64,000 nucleotides of DNA from Rhodocyclaceae bacterium. GTDB taxonomy: Bacteria; Pseudomonadota; Gammaproteobacteria; Burkholderiales; Rhodocyclaceae. Location: positions 1 through 64,000 of the forward strand of contig JAGRFQ010000001.1 in assembly GCA_020445945.1 (NCBI GenBank), written 5' to 3'. The translations under genes were made by a program, and so were the position numbers. The notes under the pieces were generated by a model. It did no database searches. It was not told the origin of the DNA and was given only the letters and a program-made list of their open reading frames with translations. This document shows, piece by piece, positions 24,391 through 33,605 of the stretch; the stretch's first letter is position 1, and each line of letters begins with the position of its first letter.

Positions 24391-25991
24391 GCGAGCGTTC
24401 CATGCGTGGATTCGAGCGTTTTGGCCAGCGTGTTGCGATCGATCTTGCCGTTCGGATTGCGGGGCAGTGCACCGGGGTGCGGGTGGATGGCCGCCGGCAC
24501 CATATACGCTGGCATGCGTGTGCGGCAGATGCCGAGCACCGCGTCGATGTCAAGGGGGGCACCATCCGGCCCGGTGGCGATGACGTGAATGGCATGACCC
24601 AGCGTTTCGTGGGGGACGCCAAAGGCGGCGCATTCGCCGACCAGCCTGGTGCTGTAGAGGATTTCTTCCACTTCGGTCGGGCTCACGCGGTAGCCCGAGG
24701 TCTTGATCATGTCGTCGCGGCGGCCGATGAAGTACAGGTAGCCTTCTTCGTCGCGGCGCACGGTGTCGCCGGAGAAGACGGCGAGTTCGGGGATGACGAG
24801 CCCGCTCTGGCGGCCGGGGGTGGTGGCCGGCAGCGGTTTGAAGCGTTCTGCGGTTTTCTCCGGATCGTTCCAGTAGCCCATGGCGACCAGCGCGCCGCGC
24901 TGGACCAGTTCGCCCGGTTCGTTGGGGGCGCATTCGGTGCCGTCCTCGCGCAGCACGAGCACGTCGGAATTGGGGATCGCTTTGCCGATCGAATCGGGTC
25001 GGCGATCGGCTTGGTCGGGCGGCAGGTAGGTGGCGCGGAAGGCTTCGGTCAGCCCGTACATCAGGTAGGGCCGCGTTTCGGGCAGTTGCGCGCGCAACTG
25101 ACCCAGGGTTTCACGCGGCATGCGCCCGCCGGTGTTGGCGATGTAGCGCAGGTGCCGGGTGATCGATGCGGGCCATTCGAGTTGGGCGAGCTGAATCCAC
25201 AGCGGCGGGACGGCGGTGAGGCCGGTGACCTGTTCGCGTTCGACTGCGCGCAAAACGTCGCGCGGCATCAGGTAGTTGAGGAGCACTACGCGCGCGCCAA
25301 CGTGGAAGGCGGTGCTCAGTTGCGAAAAACCGGCATCGAACGACAGCGGCAGGGCCGCCAGCACGGTGTCGTCGGCGGTGTTTTCGAGGTACTCGGCCAC
25401 GCTTTTGGCGCCGGCCACCATGTTCCGGTGCGACAGCACGACGCCTTTCGGGCGGCCGGTGCTGCCGGAGGTGTACAGAATGGCGGCCATGTCGGCGTCG
25501 ATCACGCGGTGGCCAGCGCATGCCGGGCTGGCGGTCAGTGCCGACCATTCGATGATGGATGCGCCGCTGACCTGTGGGTGTTCGGCGGCGGCGTCGACCA
25601 GCACGATATGGCGCAGGTCGTGGCACTCGGCCAGCGTTGCGGTGAGTGTTTTCAGGCGCTCGGCCGAGGTGACCAGCACGCGGACGTTGCAGTCGCGCAG
25701 GATGTAGCCGACCTGCTCGGGCTTGAGGATCGGGTTGACCGGCACAAAGACACCGCCGGCGGCGCTGGTGCCGAAAATGGTGTCGACCGTTTCAGGGCGC
25801 TTGTCGAGAAACACGGCAACGCGCTCTGTTCGCGCGAGCCCGAGAGCGATCAGTCCGGATGCTACGGCCTGAACGCGCGCGTTGAGCTCAGCATACGACA
25901 GTGAGGTGCGGCCCGCGGTGAGGGCGAGGCGATCCGGCGTACGTGACGCGGAATTCGCGATCAGGTGGTGGAGCAGGAAGGTGGCATTCAT
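24387..25991 (-). CDS. Acyl-CoA ligase (AMP-forming), exosortase A system-associated
   Basis: 534 aa, ATG at 25991; the 13 residues encoded upstream do not look like protein. Full ANL enzyme: phosphate loop ILYTSGSTGRPKG, hinge GRRDDMIKTSGYR and the catalytic lysine in RNPNGKIDRNTL near the C-terminus. It is the family encoded with the PLP decarboxylase in XrtA loci (TIGR03098-like, from memory). It should adenylate a carboxylic or amino acid and load it on a thiol, plausibly the phosphopantetheine of the ACP at 28182. 89 bases with no evident terminator separate it from the GNAT gene. Confidence 0.88.
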   Translation of the reverse strand: MNATFLLHHLIANSASRTPDRLALTAGRTSLSYAELNARVQAVASGLIALGLARTERVAVFLDKRPETVDTIFGTSAAGGVFVPVNPILKPEQVGYILRDCNVRVLVTSAERLKTLTATLAECHDLRHIVLVDAAAEHPQVSGASIIEWSALTASPACAGHRVIDADMAAILYTSGSTGRPKGVVLSHRNMVAGAKSVAEYLENTADDTVLAALPLSFDAGFSQLSTAFHVGARVVLLNYLMPRDVLRAVEREQVTGLTAVPPLWIQLAQLEWPASITRHLRYIANTGGRMPRETLGQLRAQLPETRPYLMYGLTEAFRATYLPPDQADRRPDSIGKAIPNSDVLVLREDGTECAPNEPGELVQRGALVAMGYWNDPEKTAERFKPLPATTPGRQSGLVIPELAVFSGDTVRRDEEGYLYFIGRRDDMIKTSGYRVSPTEVEEILYSTRLVGECAAFGVPHETLGHAIHVIATGPDGAPLDIDAVLGICRTRMPAYMVPAAIHPHPGALPRNPNGKIDRNTLAKTLESTHGTLA

Positions 25992-26080
25992 GATGTGACG
26001 TCGTGGTGGCCTGAATCTTTTGGCGGGCAAAGTCTAACGTATTCCCATGACGCTGAACGCGACATAGTCCCTTGTCGTAT

Positions 26081-26776
26081 TCAGTCTCCGCTCGGTGGCG
26101 CCAGTGACACGACAGGACGGCTGGTGGCGCTGAGACTCAGGTGCAGATAGGGCGCCATCGACAGTACCGAGAGTTGTAGTGGGCCGATCACGATAAACGT
26201 CGCGTGGCCGAGGCTGCGTGCGCCGAGACGCGCGTGGGCGGCAAGGGAGTCGGCATTGAAGGTCGATATCCGTGACAGTGTCCAGTCAATGCCCTGCGTG
26301 CGCAGATAATGATTGGCGCTCTGCCACAAGCGCGTAAACATGCGGCCCAGACGAAAGCGCGGTGCGATGTAAACGTCGTAGTCCCATGCCGTGCGATCGG
26401 GGCGTGCCAGCGCGTAGTGGCAGCGTACTTCGTCCTCTTCGTAGCCGCCGCGCGCCAACCACAGGAAGCCGGCAAATGCGTCCTTGCTTTGCGCCACGAA
26501 GCAGTGTCCGTCGTCGGAAAAACGTTTTGCGATGACAGACTGCGGGCGTGGAAAGGCCGCTACGATGGGGTCGTCGGACGCAGCCTGCCAGATGCGGGTT
26601 GCCCCGCCCGTTGCGAGGGCGGGGGCCTCGGTGGGCACCGGTTGTGCGACGAAACGGTAGCGGATGATGCAAGCCCGATTGCCCGAGATTTTCTGTAGCA
26701 CCCGACCCGCCAGATACAGAAGACCGTTTCCGATCCCCAGCCATTTGAGGGTGTGCGCCAGTCCTGACTGCGCCAT
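26081..26776 (-). CDS. GNAT-like acetyltransferase
   Basis: 231 aa, ATG at 26776. A hydrophobic N-terminus (LGIGNGLLYLAGRVLQ) leads into a GNAT-like fold: FVAQSKDAFAGFLWLARGGYEEDEVRC forms the central strands, and VYIAPRFRLGRMFTRLW occupies the position of the acetyl-CoA loop, although the canonical QxxGxG/A is weak. ISTFNADSLAAHARLGARSLG is the typical end of the domain. This type recurs beside exosortase A genes. Acyl donor and acceptor are unknown. The gene follows the GT4 gene after 4 bases. Confidence 0.65.
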   Translation of the reverse strand: MAQSGLAHTLKWLGIGNGLLYLAGRVLQKISGNRACIIRYRFVAQPVPTEAPALATGGATRIWQAASDDPIVAAFPRPQSVIAKRFSDDGHCFVAQSKDAFAGFLWLARGGYEEDEVRCHYALARPDRTAWDYDVYIAPRFRLGRMFTRLWQSANHYLRTQGIDWTLSRISTFNADSLAAHARLGARSLGHATFIVIGPLQLSVLSMAPYLHLSLSATSRPVVSLAPPSGD

Positions 26777-26780
26777 TGCC

Positions 26781-28019
26781 TTATTTTCCCTGCATGGTGC
26801 TGCGGTCGAGCAGTTCGGCCAGCGTGCGCGCGCGACCTCGGCGCGAGGCGCGGTCGACGGCGGCCGCGGTCGGCAGCGTGCCGTCCTTCGGGCTGTGCAC
26901 AAAACGTTGCAATTGCGCGCTGATGGCCTGGGCGTCATCGAGCGCGGCGATCGCCTCGAGCCCGGCGTCGCGGCAGGTGGCGGCGGTGTCGCCGGCCGGG
27001 TCGGTCAGCGCGAGGATAGGGCGCCCCGCGCGCAGGTATTCGTACAGTTTGGCGGGAATCTGTGCGTTGCAGTTGGCGGCTTGCAGGATCAACAGCCCGT
27101 CGGCGGACATCATTTCGGCCAATGCATCGCGATAGCCAATCGCGGGAAAGATCTCGATCGCTGATTCGACCCCGGCCTCGCGTGCCATGGCGCGCAGCAT
27201 GTCGTCATGGACGGCGGCGCGAAAGCGCACGCGCAAACGCTCAAACACATCTGCATGCTGTGTTTTGAGCAGATGCAAGGCGTCGAACAGGCGCGTCGGG
27301 TCGCGCTCGCTGGGGTAGACGATGCCGCTATGCAGCAGCGTGAGCCGGTCGGGGTTGAGCGCGGCGCCGGTCGATGCCTCGGCGAAGCTCTCCTCGTCAT
27401 AGCCGTTTTCGATCAGTTGAAGGCGTCCGGCATCCGGCGCATACCGTTGCTGGTAGTGCGCCAGGGCCGAGGGCGTGGTGAAGGTGCAGTGCGCGGCGTG
27501 GTGGACGGCGTGCGCTTCAATGTCGGAAAAACTGCGCCATACGGCCGGATCTGCGGGATAGCCTTCCTGCGCCATCGGGTCGCGGAAGTCGGCGATCCAA
27601 GGCACGTGTCTGCGCTTGTTCAGGGTGGCCGCAATGCGGTGGGCCGTGGCAATCGGGTAGGTCGACCACAGCGCCTCGGGTTTGAAGCGGTCGATGGCAC
27701 GCAAGCCGGAGAGGGTGCCACCCAGCCACCACGACACCCATCGGTCGGGGCGCGCCAGAAAGCCGGGGTAGCGGCCGCCGATGGCGAAATGCCGCGATGT
27801 ATCCCACGCGGGGGCGCGCAGAACCGTGACATGCTCCGGGATATCACCCAACTGGTCGTCCGTCGTCGACGGATACGCGCGCGGATGGGCGGTCAGGATG
27901 ATTGGTTGCCAGCCGAATTCCGGCAAGTGGCGCGCAAAACGCAGCGTTCGCTGGACGCCACTGCTGCCCTGGATAGGCGGGAAGTGGAACGCGACCATCA
28001 AGACTTTCTTCATTTTCAT
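26781..28019 (-). CDS. GT4-family glycosyltransferase, first gene of the XrtA-associated operon
   Basis: 412 aa from the ATG at 28019; a second ATG 6 bases later is equally possible. GT-B fold: the N-terminus MKKVLMVAFHFPPIQGSSGVQRTLRFARHLP carries the acceptor-side glycine-rich loop, WIADFRDPM follows, and the C-terminal donor site is NAQIPAKLYEYLRAGRPILAL, where the second Glu of the GT4 signature is placed. It is predicted to be cytosolic and to extend the lipid-linked repeat unit. It starts the ~12 kb - strand operon and is divergent from the acyl carrier protein gene across a 162-base promoter region. Confidence 0.85.
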   Translation of the reverse strand: MKMKKVLMVAFHFPPIQGSSGVQRTLRFARHLPEFGWQPIILTAHPRAYPSTTDDQLGDIPEHVTVLRAPAWDTSRHFAIGGRYPGFLARPDRWVSWWLGGTLSGLRAIDRFKPEALWSTYPIATAHRIAATLNKRRHVPWIADFRDPMAQEGYPADPAVWRSFSDIEAHAVHHAAHCTFTTPSALAHYQQRYAPDAGRLQLIENGYDEESFAEASTGAALNPDRLTLLHSGIVYPSERDPTRLFDALHLLKTQHADVFERLRVRFRAAVHDDMLRAMAREAGVESAIEIFPAIGYRDALAEMMSADGLLILQAANCNAQIPAKLYEYLRAGRPILALTDPAGDTAATCRDAGLEAIAALDDAQAISAQLQRFVHSPKDGTLPTAAAVDRASRRGRARTLAELLDRSTMQGK

Positions 28020-28105
28020 ATTGACTAGGCGGGTGCTCCACAACGGATGCGGCATGTGCGATACCCTGCATTAACAGGATCACACCCGTGGCTGGGACGG
28101 GGGCA

Positions 28106-28111
28106 TATAAT
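28106..28111 (+). promoter_or_regulatory. Candidate -10 box of the ACP/hydrolase operon
   Basis: A perfect TATAAT lies 71 bases upstream of the ACP start codon in the divergent gap 28020-28181. No TTGACA-like -35 is seen at 16-18 bases; a TTAACA at 28071-28076 is too far away. The promoter may need an activator. No convincing sigma-54 (GG/GC) element was seen, although sigma-54 control of PEP-CTERM genes is known in Zoogloea. Confidence 0.4.
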
Positions 28112-28181
28112 AGCAACCGCTGTTTTTGCTTACCGTAGAATCCTTCACTTTTCTGCCGACCATGAAGATGGGAGTTGTTGC

Positions 28182-28430
28182 TTGGATACGAAGAAAGAAG
28201 TACTGGACATCCTCGATGAAGTACTGAGCCTCAAAGGTCGTGCCGCCGCGTTTGATCTGGAGACGCCGCTGCTTGGCGCCGTTCCCGAGTTGGACTCGAT
28301 GGCTGTTGTCGGACTGATCAACATGATCGAGGAGCGTTTCGGCATGATCGTTGAGGATGACGATGTGGACGGAACCACTTTCGAAACGGTCGGCACCCTT
28401 GTCGCGTTCGTTGATAGCAAGTTCGCCTGA
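28182..28430 (+). CDS. Acyl carrier protein, exosortase A system-associated
   Basis: 82 aa. The TTG start at 28182 (GGAG 7 bases upstream) gives MDTKKEVLDILDEVL, a normal ACP N-terminus; longer in-frame readings have no homology. Ser39 in PELDSMAVVGLI is the phosphopantetheine attachment site. It is acidic, with helices 1-4 of the ACP fold. The XrtA-associated ACP subfamily is found near the acyl-CoA ligase, PLP decarboxylase and two hydrolases, all present here. It probably carries the intermediate made by the ligase on the opposite strand. It heads a four-gene operon, with 5 bases to the next gene. Confidence 0.88.
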   Translation: MDTKKEVLDILDEVLSLKGRAAAFDLETPLLGAVPELDSMAVVGLINMIEERFGMIVEDDDVDGTTFETVGTLVAFVDSKFA

Positions 28431-28435
28431 AGTCC

Positions 28436-29263
28436 TTGAACCCCGTGGTGCGTGAAGCATTTTTCCTCGCTGGCGCGGAGGGCGGGCGGTTTTGCCTTGT
28501 CACGCACCCGGCAGGACCATCCATCGGGGGGCTGCTGTATGTGCCGCCGTTTGCCGAAGAACTCAACAAGACCCGGCGGATGGCTGCATTGGCTGCCAGC
28601 GCATTCGCGGCGCGTGGCTGGACGGTGTGCCAGCTAGACCTGTTTGGTACGGGTGACAGCGCGGGTGACTTTGGCGACACGACCTGGGCGCACTGGCTCG
28701 CCGACATCGACCTAGCCTGGGCGTGGATGCAGGAAAACGTCCCCGGCCCGGCAGCCTTGTGGTCATTGCGTGGCGGAGCATTGCTGGCCAGTGACTGGGC
28801 ATCCGGTCGCGGGGTCGACTGTCCATGGTTGATGTGGCAACCGGTCACCGCCGGACGCCAGCACCTTGCCCAGTTCTTGCGTCTTAAAAGCGCTGCCGCC
28901 ATGCTCAACGCAGCGGATGCTCAGCGTACCACCCAGGAACTCCGGAAGACCCTCGCGGCTGGCGCCACGGTGGAGGTGGCGGGCTATACCTTGAATCCGG
29001 CCCTTGTGCAGGGCATGGAAGCCGCGCAACTGCGCCTTTCGGCCGGGCGCCGCAGCCCGCTTTCGGTGTTGGAGGTGACGTCGCAAGAGCGGTCGAGCCT
29101 GTCGCCCGCGTTGACCCGGTTCTGCAGTCAACTCGAAGCGGATGAAGTGACTTGCACCACCGGGGTAGTCGCCGGCCCGGCGTTCTGGCAGACCGTTGAA
29201 GTCGAGGTGGCGCCGGAACTGGTGGTTGCTTCACAAACGGTGCTCGAAGGGTGGGCCGCATGA
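28436..29263 (+). CDS. Alpha/beta-hydrolase 2, exosortase A system-associated
   Basis: 275 aa with a TTG start 5 bases after the ACP stop; GTG codons at 28445 and 28448 are alternatives. An alpha/beta-hydrolase core is visible: LLYVPPFAEELNKTRRM, VCQLDLFGTGDSAGDF and the nucleophile-elbow region LWSLRGGALLA (108-118). Aligned with its neighbour's LWGLCDGASAA, the nucleophile slot is Arg112, so the classical Ser/Cys is missing. It matches the hydrolase 2 family of XrtA loci (TIGR03101-like, from memory). It may be a non-hydrolytic partner of hydrolase 1. It overlaps that gene by 4 bases. Confidence 0.82.
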   Translation: MNPVVREAFFLAGAEGGRFCLVTHPAGPSIGGLLYVPPFAEELNKTRRMAALAASAFAARGWTVCQLDLFGTGDSAGDFGDTTWAHWLADIDLAWAWMQENVPGPAALWSLRGGALLASDWASGRGVDCPWLMWQPVTAGRQHLAQFLRLKSAAAMLNAADAQRTTQELRKTLAAGATVEVAGYTLNPALVQGMEAAQLRLSAGRRSPLSVLEVTSQERSSLSPALTRFCSQLEADEVTCTTGVVAGPAFWQTVEVEVAPELVVASQTVLEGWAA

Positions 29264-30135
29264 GTGGCGTTCGGGAGACGGCGCTTGTGCTTGACTGCGA
29301 TGGCGAGCAACTGGTTTCCGTCATTTCCACCCCGGCGACCCTATCCGCCGAGGTTGGCGTGCTGATCGTGGTTGGCGGGCCGCAATACCGCGTGGGATCG
29401 CATCGCCAGTTTGTGCTGCTGGCGCGCGCCTTGAGCGACGCGGGGATCGCCTGCATGCGCTTCGATGTCCGTGGCATGGGCGACTCTGCGGGCGATGCGC
29501 GCGATTTCGAGCACCTGCAGCGCGATATCGAGGTCGCCGTGGATGCCTTCATGCGCCACGCGCCGGGACTGTCCGGCGTGGTGCTGTGGGGGCTGTGCGA
29601 TGGTGCCAGCGCGGCGTGTTTCCACGCGGCGAACGACCCGCGGGTGGCGGGTCTCGTGCTGCTCAATCCGTGGGTCCGGACCGAGGAGGGGCACGCCCGG
29701 ACGGTGTTGCGGCACTATTATTTGAATCGGTTGATGGACCGGCAGTTCTGGAAAAAGCTGCTGGGAGGGCAGGTGGGGATTGGCGCGTCGATCCGTGGCT
29801 TCCTGCGCCTGGCCGGGCGTTCGCGACAAGCGAAAGACGCACCTGCCGAAGCCGTCGGGCCGCTGCCGGAGCGGATGCTCGCGGGCGTGTGCGCACGGAA
29901 GCGACCGGCCTTGGTGATCCTGAGTGGTCGAGACTATGTTGCGCGGGAATTCGATGGGTTGGTGTCATCTGACGCAGGTTGGCGCGCCTGGATGGCGGAT
30001 ACTCGGGTGACGGTTGAGCGGCTCGACGACGCGGATCACACGTTTTCGTCGGCGCCGTGGCGCGACCTGGTATCGCAGTTGACCGAGCGTTGGGTACGCT
30101 CGATCTGGACATCCCCAGAAGCCACTTCACGATAG
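29260..30135 (+). CDS. Alpha/beta-hydrolase 1, exosortase A system-associated
   Basis: 291 aa, ATG at 29260 overlapping the previous stop (ATGA); a GTG 9 bases earlier is less likely. Alpha/beta-hydrolase with VVGGPQYRVGSHRQFVLLAR, MRFDVRGMGDSAGD, and a nucleophile elbow LWGLCDGASAA with Cys113 in place of Ser. Probable acid Asp225 (LSGRDYV) and His260 (DDADHTF) complete a Cys-Asp-His triad. A Cys nucleophile suits thioester or acyl transfer, which fits the ACP two genes upstream. It matches the hydrolase 1 family of XrtA loci (TIGR03100-like, from memory). The true reaction is unknown. Confidence 0.85.
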   Translation: MSGVRETALVLDCDGEQLVSVISTPATLSAEVGVLIVVGGPQYRVGSHRQFVLLARALSDAGIACMRFDVRGMGDSAGDARDFEHLQRDIEVAVDAFMRHAPGLSGVVLWGLCDGASAACFHAANDPRVAGLVLLNPWVRTEEGHARTVLRHYYLNRLMDRQFWKKLLGGQVGIGASIRGFLRLAGRSRQAKDAPAEAVGPLPERMLAGVCARKRPALVILSGRDYVAREFDGLVSSDAGWRAWMADTRVTVERLDDADHTFSSAPWRDLVSQLTERWVRSIWTSPEATSR

Positions 30136-30146
30136 GACCAAGGCTT

Positions 30147-30833
30147 ATGACGTTTTGTATTCAATTCAACCGGTTGGTGCTGCTGGCGACATTTTTCGCC
30201 GGTCATGCGGTTGCCGCGTCGGGGGGGTGTGGCAGTCTGGCAAACGGGGTGGGGCCATGGGACTACCGTACAGGCAAGGACAAACTGGCGATCGTCGAGA
30301 AATACCATTTCGATTCGGGGGTGGAAACCTTGGCGCGGGGTGTGTCGTCCACCAATATTGCCGGCGACATCGACTATGTGCTGCGGGCGTCGCCGAATCA
30401 TCATCGGGCGTTGATGGCGATGATGAAGCTGGGGCTGAGGAACAAGTCCGAGCGCATTCGGGGGGCGGGCCATTCCGTTTACTGTTACATGGAGCGTGCC
30501 GAGCGCTTTCAGCCCGACGACGCGATGGTGAAAGTCATCTTTGGGCTGTACTACCTGAATGCAGGGAAGTCAGACGAGGCTATCGAGAAGCTCGAGGAGG
30601 CGCGTGGCCTGGACAGCTCGAACGCCAACGTGAACTACAATCTCGGCCTTGCCTATCTACGGGTCAGGAATTACGACAAGGCGCTTGAATCGGCTCACGC
30701 GGCGTATCGCCTCGGTTTTCCGTTGCCGGGGCTGCGTCGCCAGCTTGAGCAGGCGGGCCGCTGGAAGGCGCCGGCACCCGAGGCGTCCCCCGCTGGCGCT
30801 GAGCCGGAATTGGAAGCGCAGGAAAAAAACTAG
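30147..30833 (+). CDS. Exported tetratricopeptide-repeat protein
   Basis: 228 aa, ATG at 30147. A signal peptide is visible (RLVLLATFFAGHAVAAS, cleavage near residue 24). The mature protein has an unrecognised segment with GPWDYR, then at least two TPR units (about 125-190): AMVKVIFGLYYLNAGKSDEAIEKLEEA and ANVNYNLGLAYLRVRNYDKALESAHAAY. The tail is Pro/Glu/Ala-rich. It lies 11 bases after hydrolase 1, so it belongs to the same operon. TPR proteins such as PrsT accompany XrtA loci; this small one may be a periplasmic scaffold for EPS assembly. Confidence 0.8.
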   Translation: MTFCIQFNRLVLLATFFAGHAVAASGGCGSLANGVGPWDYRTGKDKLAIVEKYHFDSGVETLARGVSSTNIAGDIDYVLRASPNHHRALMAMMKLGLRNKSERIRGAGHSVYCYMERAERFQPDDAMVKVIFGLYYLNAGKSDEAIEKLEEARGLDSSNANVNYNLGLAYLRVRNYDKALESAHAAYRLGFPLPGLRRQLEQAGRWKAPAPEASPAGAEPELEAQEKN

Positions 30834-30873
30834 CTCATGTGCTTCTTCGCAGATAGCAAACTGCGGCCCTTGT

Positions 30874-31812
<939 letters not shown>

Positions 31813-31854
31813 CTAGCCGGTGTGCGCGGGTGGGGAAAAGCGCAGTGCCGGCTT

Positions 31855-33024
31855 TCAGGGGGCTGTGCGGTGTTGGAGCGCGCCGGGCGACCATGTGCCG
31901 GGGGGCGTGAGCGGGCGTGTCGTGTGCGGTGGGGTGAACTCGCGCGCCGGGGTGAGGGCGATGCCGCGCCAGCGTCCGGCCGGGGGCGTGGTGCTCCACA
32001 GTGGGCTGTGGGCGCGAAGCCGGAAGTCTCCGGCGTCCGGATTGCGGAGCATGGTGGATGTGGCGCGACGGTTGCCGTCGCGCGCCTCGGGCGTGGGGCT
32101 GTCGAAGCGGCCGGGGCCGACGAGCAGGTTGTTGCGGGTGACGACGTCGGCGGCACTGGGTGTGCCGTGATGGCGCCAGACGCGCAGAAACCAGCTGCCG
32201 GGCAGGGCGGGCGTGATGAGGGTGTTATGGCTCAGCACCACGCGGTTGTCGCGCCAGTGGGTGCCCTCGGCGGCGTAGCTGATCAGCGCGGCGTTGGAGG
32301 TGCGCGGGCTCTGGCCGATGATGTTGCCGATGACGATGGCGACGCCGCCGTCCGGAAACTCCAGCTCGTAGGCCGCCTCGCCGTCCGGGCGGTCGACGAT
32401 CTGGTTGTATTCGATGTGGCTGCGCATGGCCCGCGATTTGATCAGGTGCGCGCGGTACCCCCCGCTGAAGCGGCTGCCGCGGATGGTGACCTGGCCGATC
32501 CGGCCGACATACAGCAGGTGGTGGAGTGCGCCGGGGTGGTGCGGGGCGCGGGCGAATTCGCTGTCTTCGATGTGCAGCGTCGCGGTCGCGTCGTTGCCTG
32601 CCAGCAAGCCGTTTTCGTTGTTGAAAAAGCGGGTGTTGCGCAGGTACAGGTGACCGCGTTCGAAGCGAATGCCGGCACCGTTCAGGTCGGGGACGCGGGC
32701 GCCGCGAAATTCGATGTTCTCGATCGTGATCGTGCCGCCGCGTATCACCCAGATCGCCTTGTCCTCGGCCGAGGCGCCATCGGCTTCGAGTACCGCGCCG
32801 CCGCCGAGCCCGCGGATGGTGAGATTGTCTTGCCGCCAGATGGCCACATCGTGGCGATAGATGCCGGGCTCGATCTCGACCGTGTCGCCGTCTTGCGCGA
32901 CACGCGCGGCGTCGGCGATGCGGGTCAGCGGCTGCGCGGGGCCCACGCGCCAAGTGTCGGCCTGCGCGCCGGGCGCGAGCAGCAGCATGGCGAACAGCAG
33001 CGAGGCGACGGGGGCGTGCGGCAT
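31855..33024 (-). CDS. Exported right-handed parallel beta-helix protein
   Basis: 389 aa with a signal peptide (MPHAPVASLLFAMLLLAPGAQA, cleavage near residue 22). The body is a chain of beta-helix coils of the pectate-lyase/PbH1 type: VQDGDTVEIEPGIYRHDVAIWRQDNLTIRG, TITIENIEFRGARV, LYLRNTRFFNNENG, TLHIEDSEF, VTIRGSRF and SHIEYNQIVDR. Such proteins are often polysaccharide lyases, epimerases or adhesins. No catalytic set could be assigned. It stands alone between argB and the Hsp20 gene on the same strand, and might act on the EPS made by the cluster upstream. Confidence 0.75.
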   Translation of the reverse strand: MPHAPVASLLFAMLLLAPGAQADTWRVGPAQPLTRIADAARVAQDGDTVEIEPGIYRHDVAIWRQDNLTIRGLGGGAVLEADGASAEDKAIWVIRGGTITIENIEFRGARVPDLNGAGIRFERGHLYLRNTRFFNNENGLLAGNDATATLHIEDSEFARAPHHPGALHHLLYVGRIGQVTIRGSRFSGGYRAHLIKSRAMRSHIEYNQIVDRPDGEAAYELEFPDGGVAIVIGNIIGQSPRTSNAALISYAAEGTHWRDNRVVLSHNTLITPALPGSWFLRVWRHHGTPSAADVVTRNNLLVGPGRFDSPTPEARDGNRRATSTMLRNPDAGDFRLRAHSPLWSTTPPAGRWRGIALTPAREFTPPHTTRPLTPPGTWSPGALQHRTAP

Positions 33025-33068
33025 GACGAGGCAAGCGGGGATGGAGCCTGATCGTAGCGTGCCAGCGC

Positions 33069-33098
33069 AAAAAAGGCGACGCCGTGGTGGCGCCGCCT
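33069..33098 (-). terminator. Rho-independent terminator of the Hsp20 gene
   Basis: A 10-base stem (33074-33083 with 33089-33098, one G-U pair) and a 5-base loop, followed on the - strand by a run of six T (33069-33074 on the + strand as A). It lies 23 bases downstream of the Hsp20 stop codon. Confidence 0.85.
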
Positions 33099-33121
33099 TG
33101 CGGCTTGTGGGTGTGCGGTGC

Positions 33122-33538
33122 TTACTCGATGGTCAGGCGTTTGGCCTGGACTTCGGCCTTCTTGGGTAGCGTGAGCTCCAGCACGCCATCGGTGAATCTG
33201 GCTGACGCGGCGCTGTCGTCCACGTCCTGACCGAGCTGGAAGCTGCGCTGTACCTTGCCGTAGTAGCGCTCGGTGCGCAGCACCCGTTCGCCGTCCTTGT
33301 GGTCTTGCCGGGCTTTGCGCTCGGCGCTGATCGAGACCACCGGGCCGTCGATGTGGACATGAATGTCCTCTTTGGCGATGCCCGGCAGTTCGGCGTGGAG
33401 ACGGTAATTCTCCGGCCCTTCCTGGACGTCGACACGCATTTGTGGCGCCTCCCCGCTGTTGCCGCCGAAGTCGACCGGGCGGACGAAGAAGCCGCGGAAC
33501 AGATCCTCGAAAGGATCATGACGAATGATATTGCTCAT
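33122..33538 (-). CDS. Small heat-shock protein, Hsp20/alpha-crystallin family
   Basis: 138 aa. ATP-independent holdase chaperone. The alpha-crystallin domain occupies about 35-135: MRVDVQEGPENYRLHAELPGIAKEDIHVHIDG, then SARFTDGVLELTLPKKAE, which contains the conserved G-V-L-x-L-x-L-P motif. The N-terminus (FEDLFRGFFVRPVDFGG) is typical of class A proteins. The last residues, RLTIE, are close to the usual I-x-I anchor. A near-perfect Shine-Dalgarno AAGGAGGG precedes the ATG. Single gene with its own terminator. Confidence 0.95.
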   Translation of the reverse strand: MSNIIRHDPFEDLFRGFFVRPVDFGGNSGEAPQMRVDVQEGPENYRLHAELPGIAKEDIHVHIDGPVVSISAERKARQDHKDGERVLRTERYYGKVQRSFQLGQDVDDSAASARFTDGVLELTLPKKAEVQAKRLTIE

Positions 33539-33605
33539 GAGACCCTCCTTTTTACGGGGTGATTAACGACTGTGTGTTACCGATATCGTGTCGCCGCGAA
33601 GGATT

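Noticed and set aside
28081..28181. Sigma-54 promoter for the ACP operon
   Set aside because: No GG-N10-GC element with reasonable flanks was found at a suitable position.
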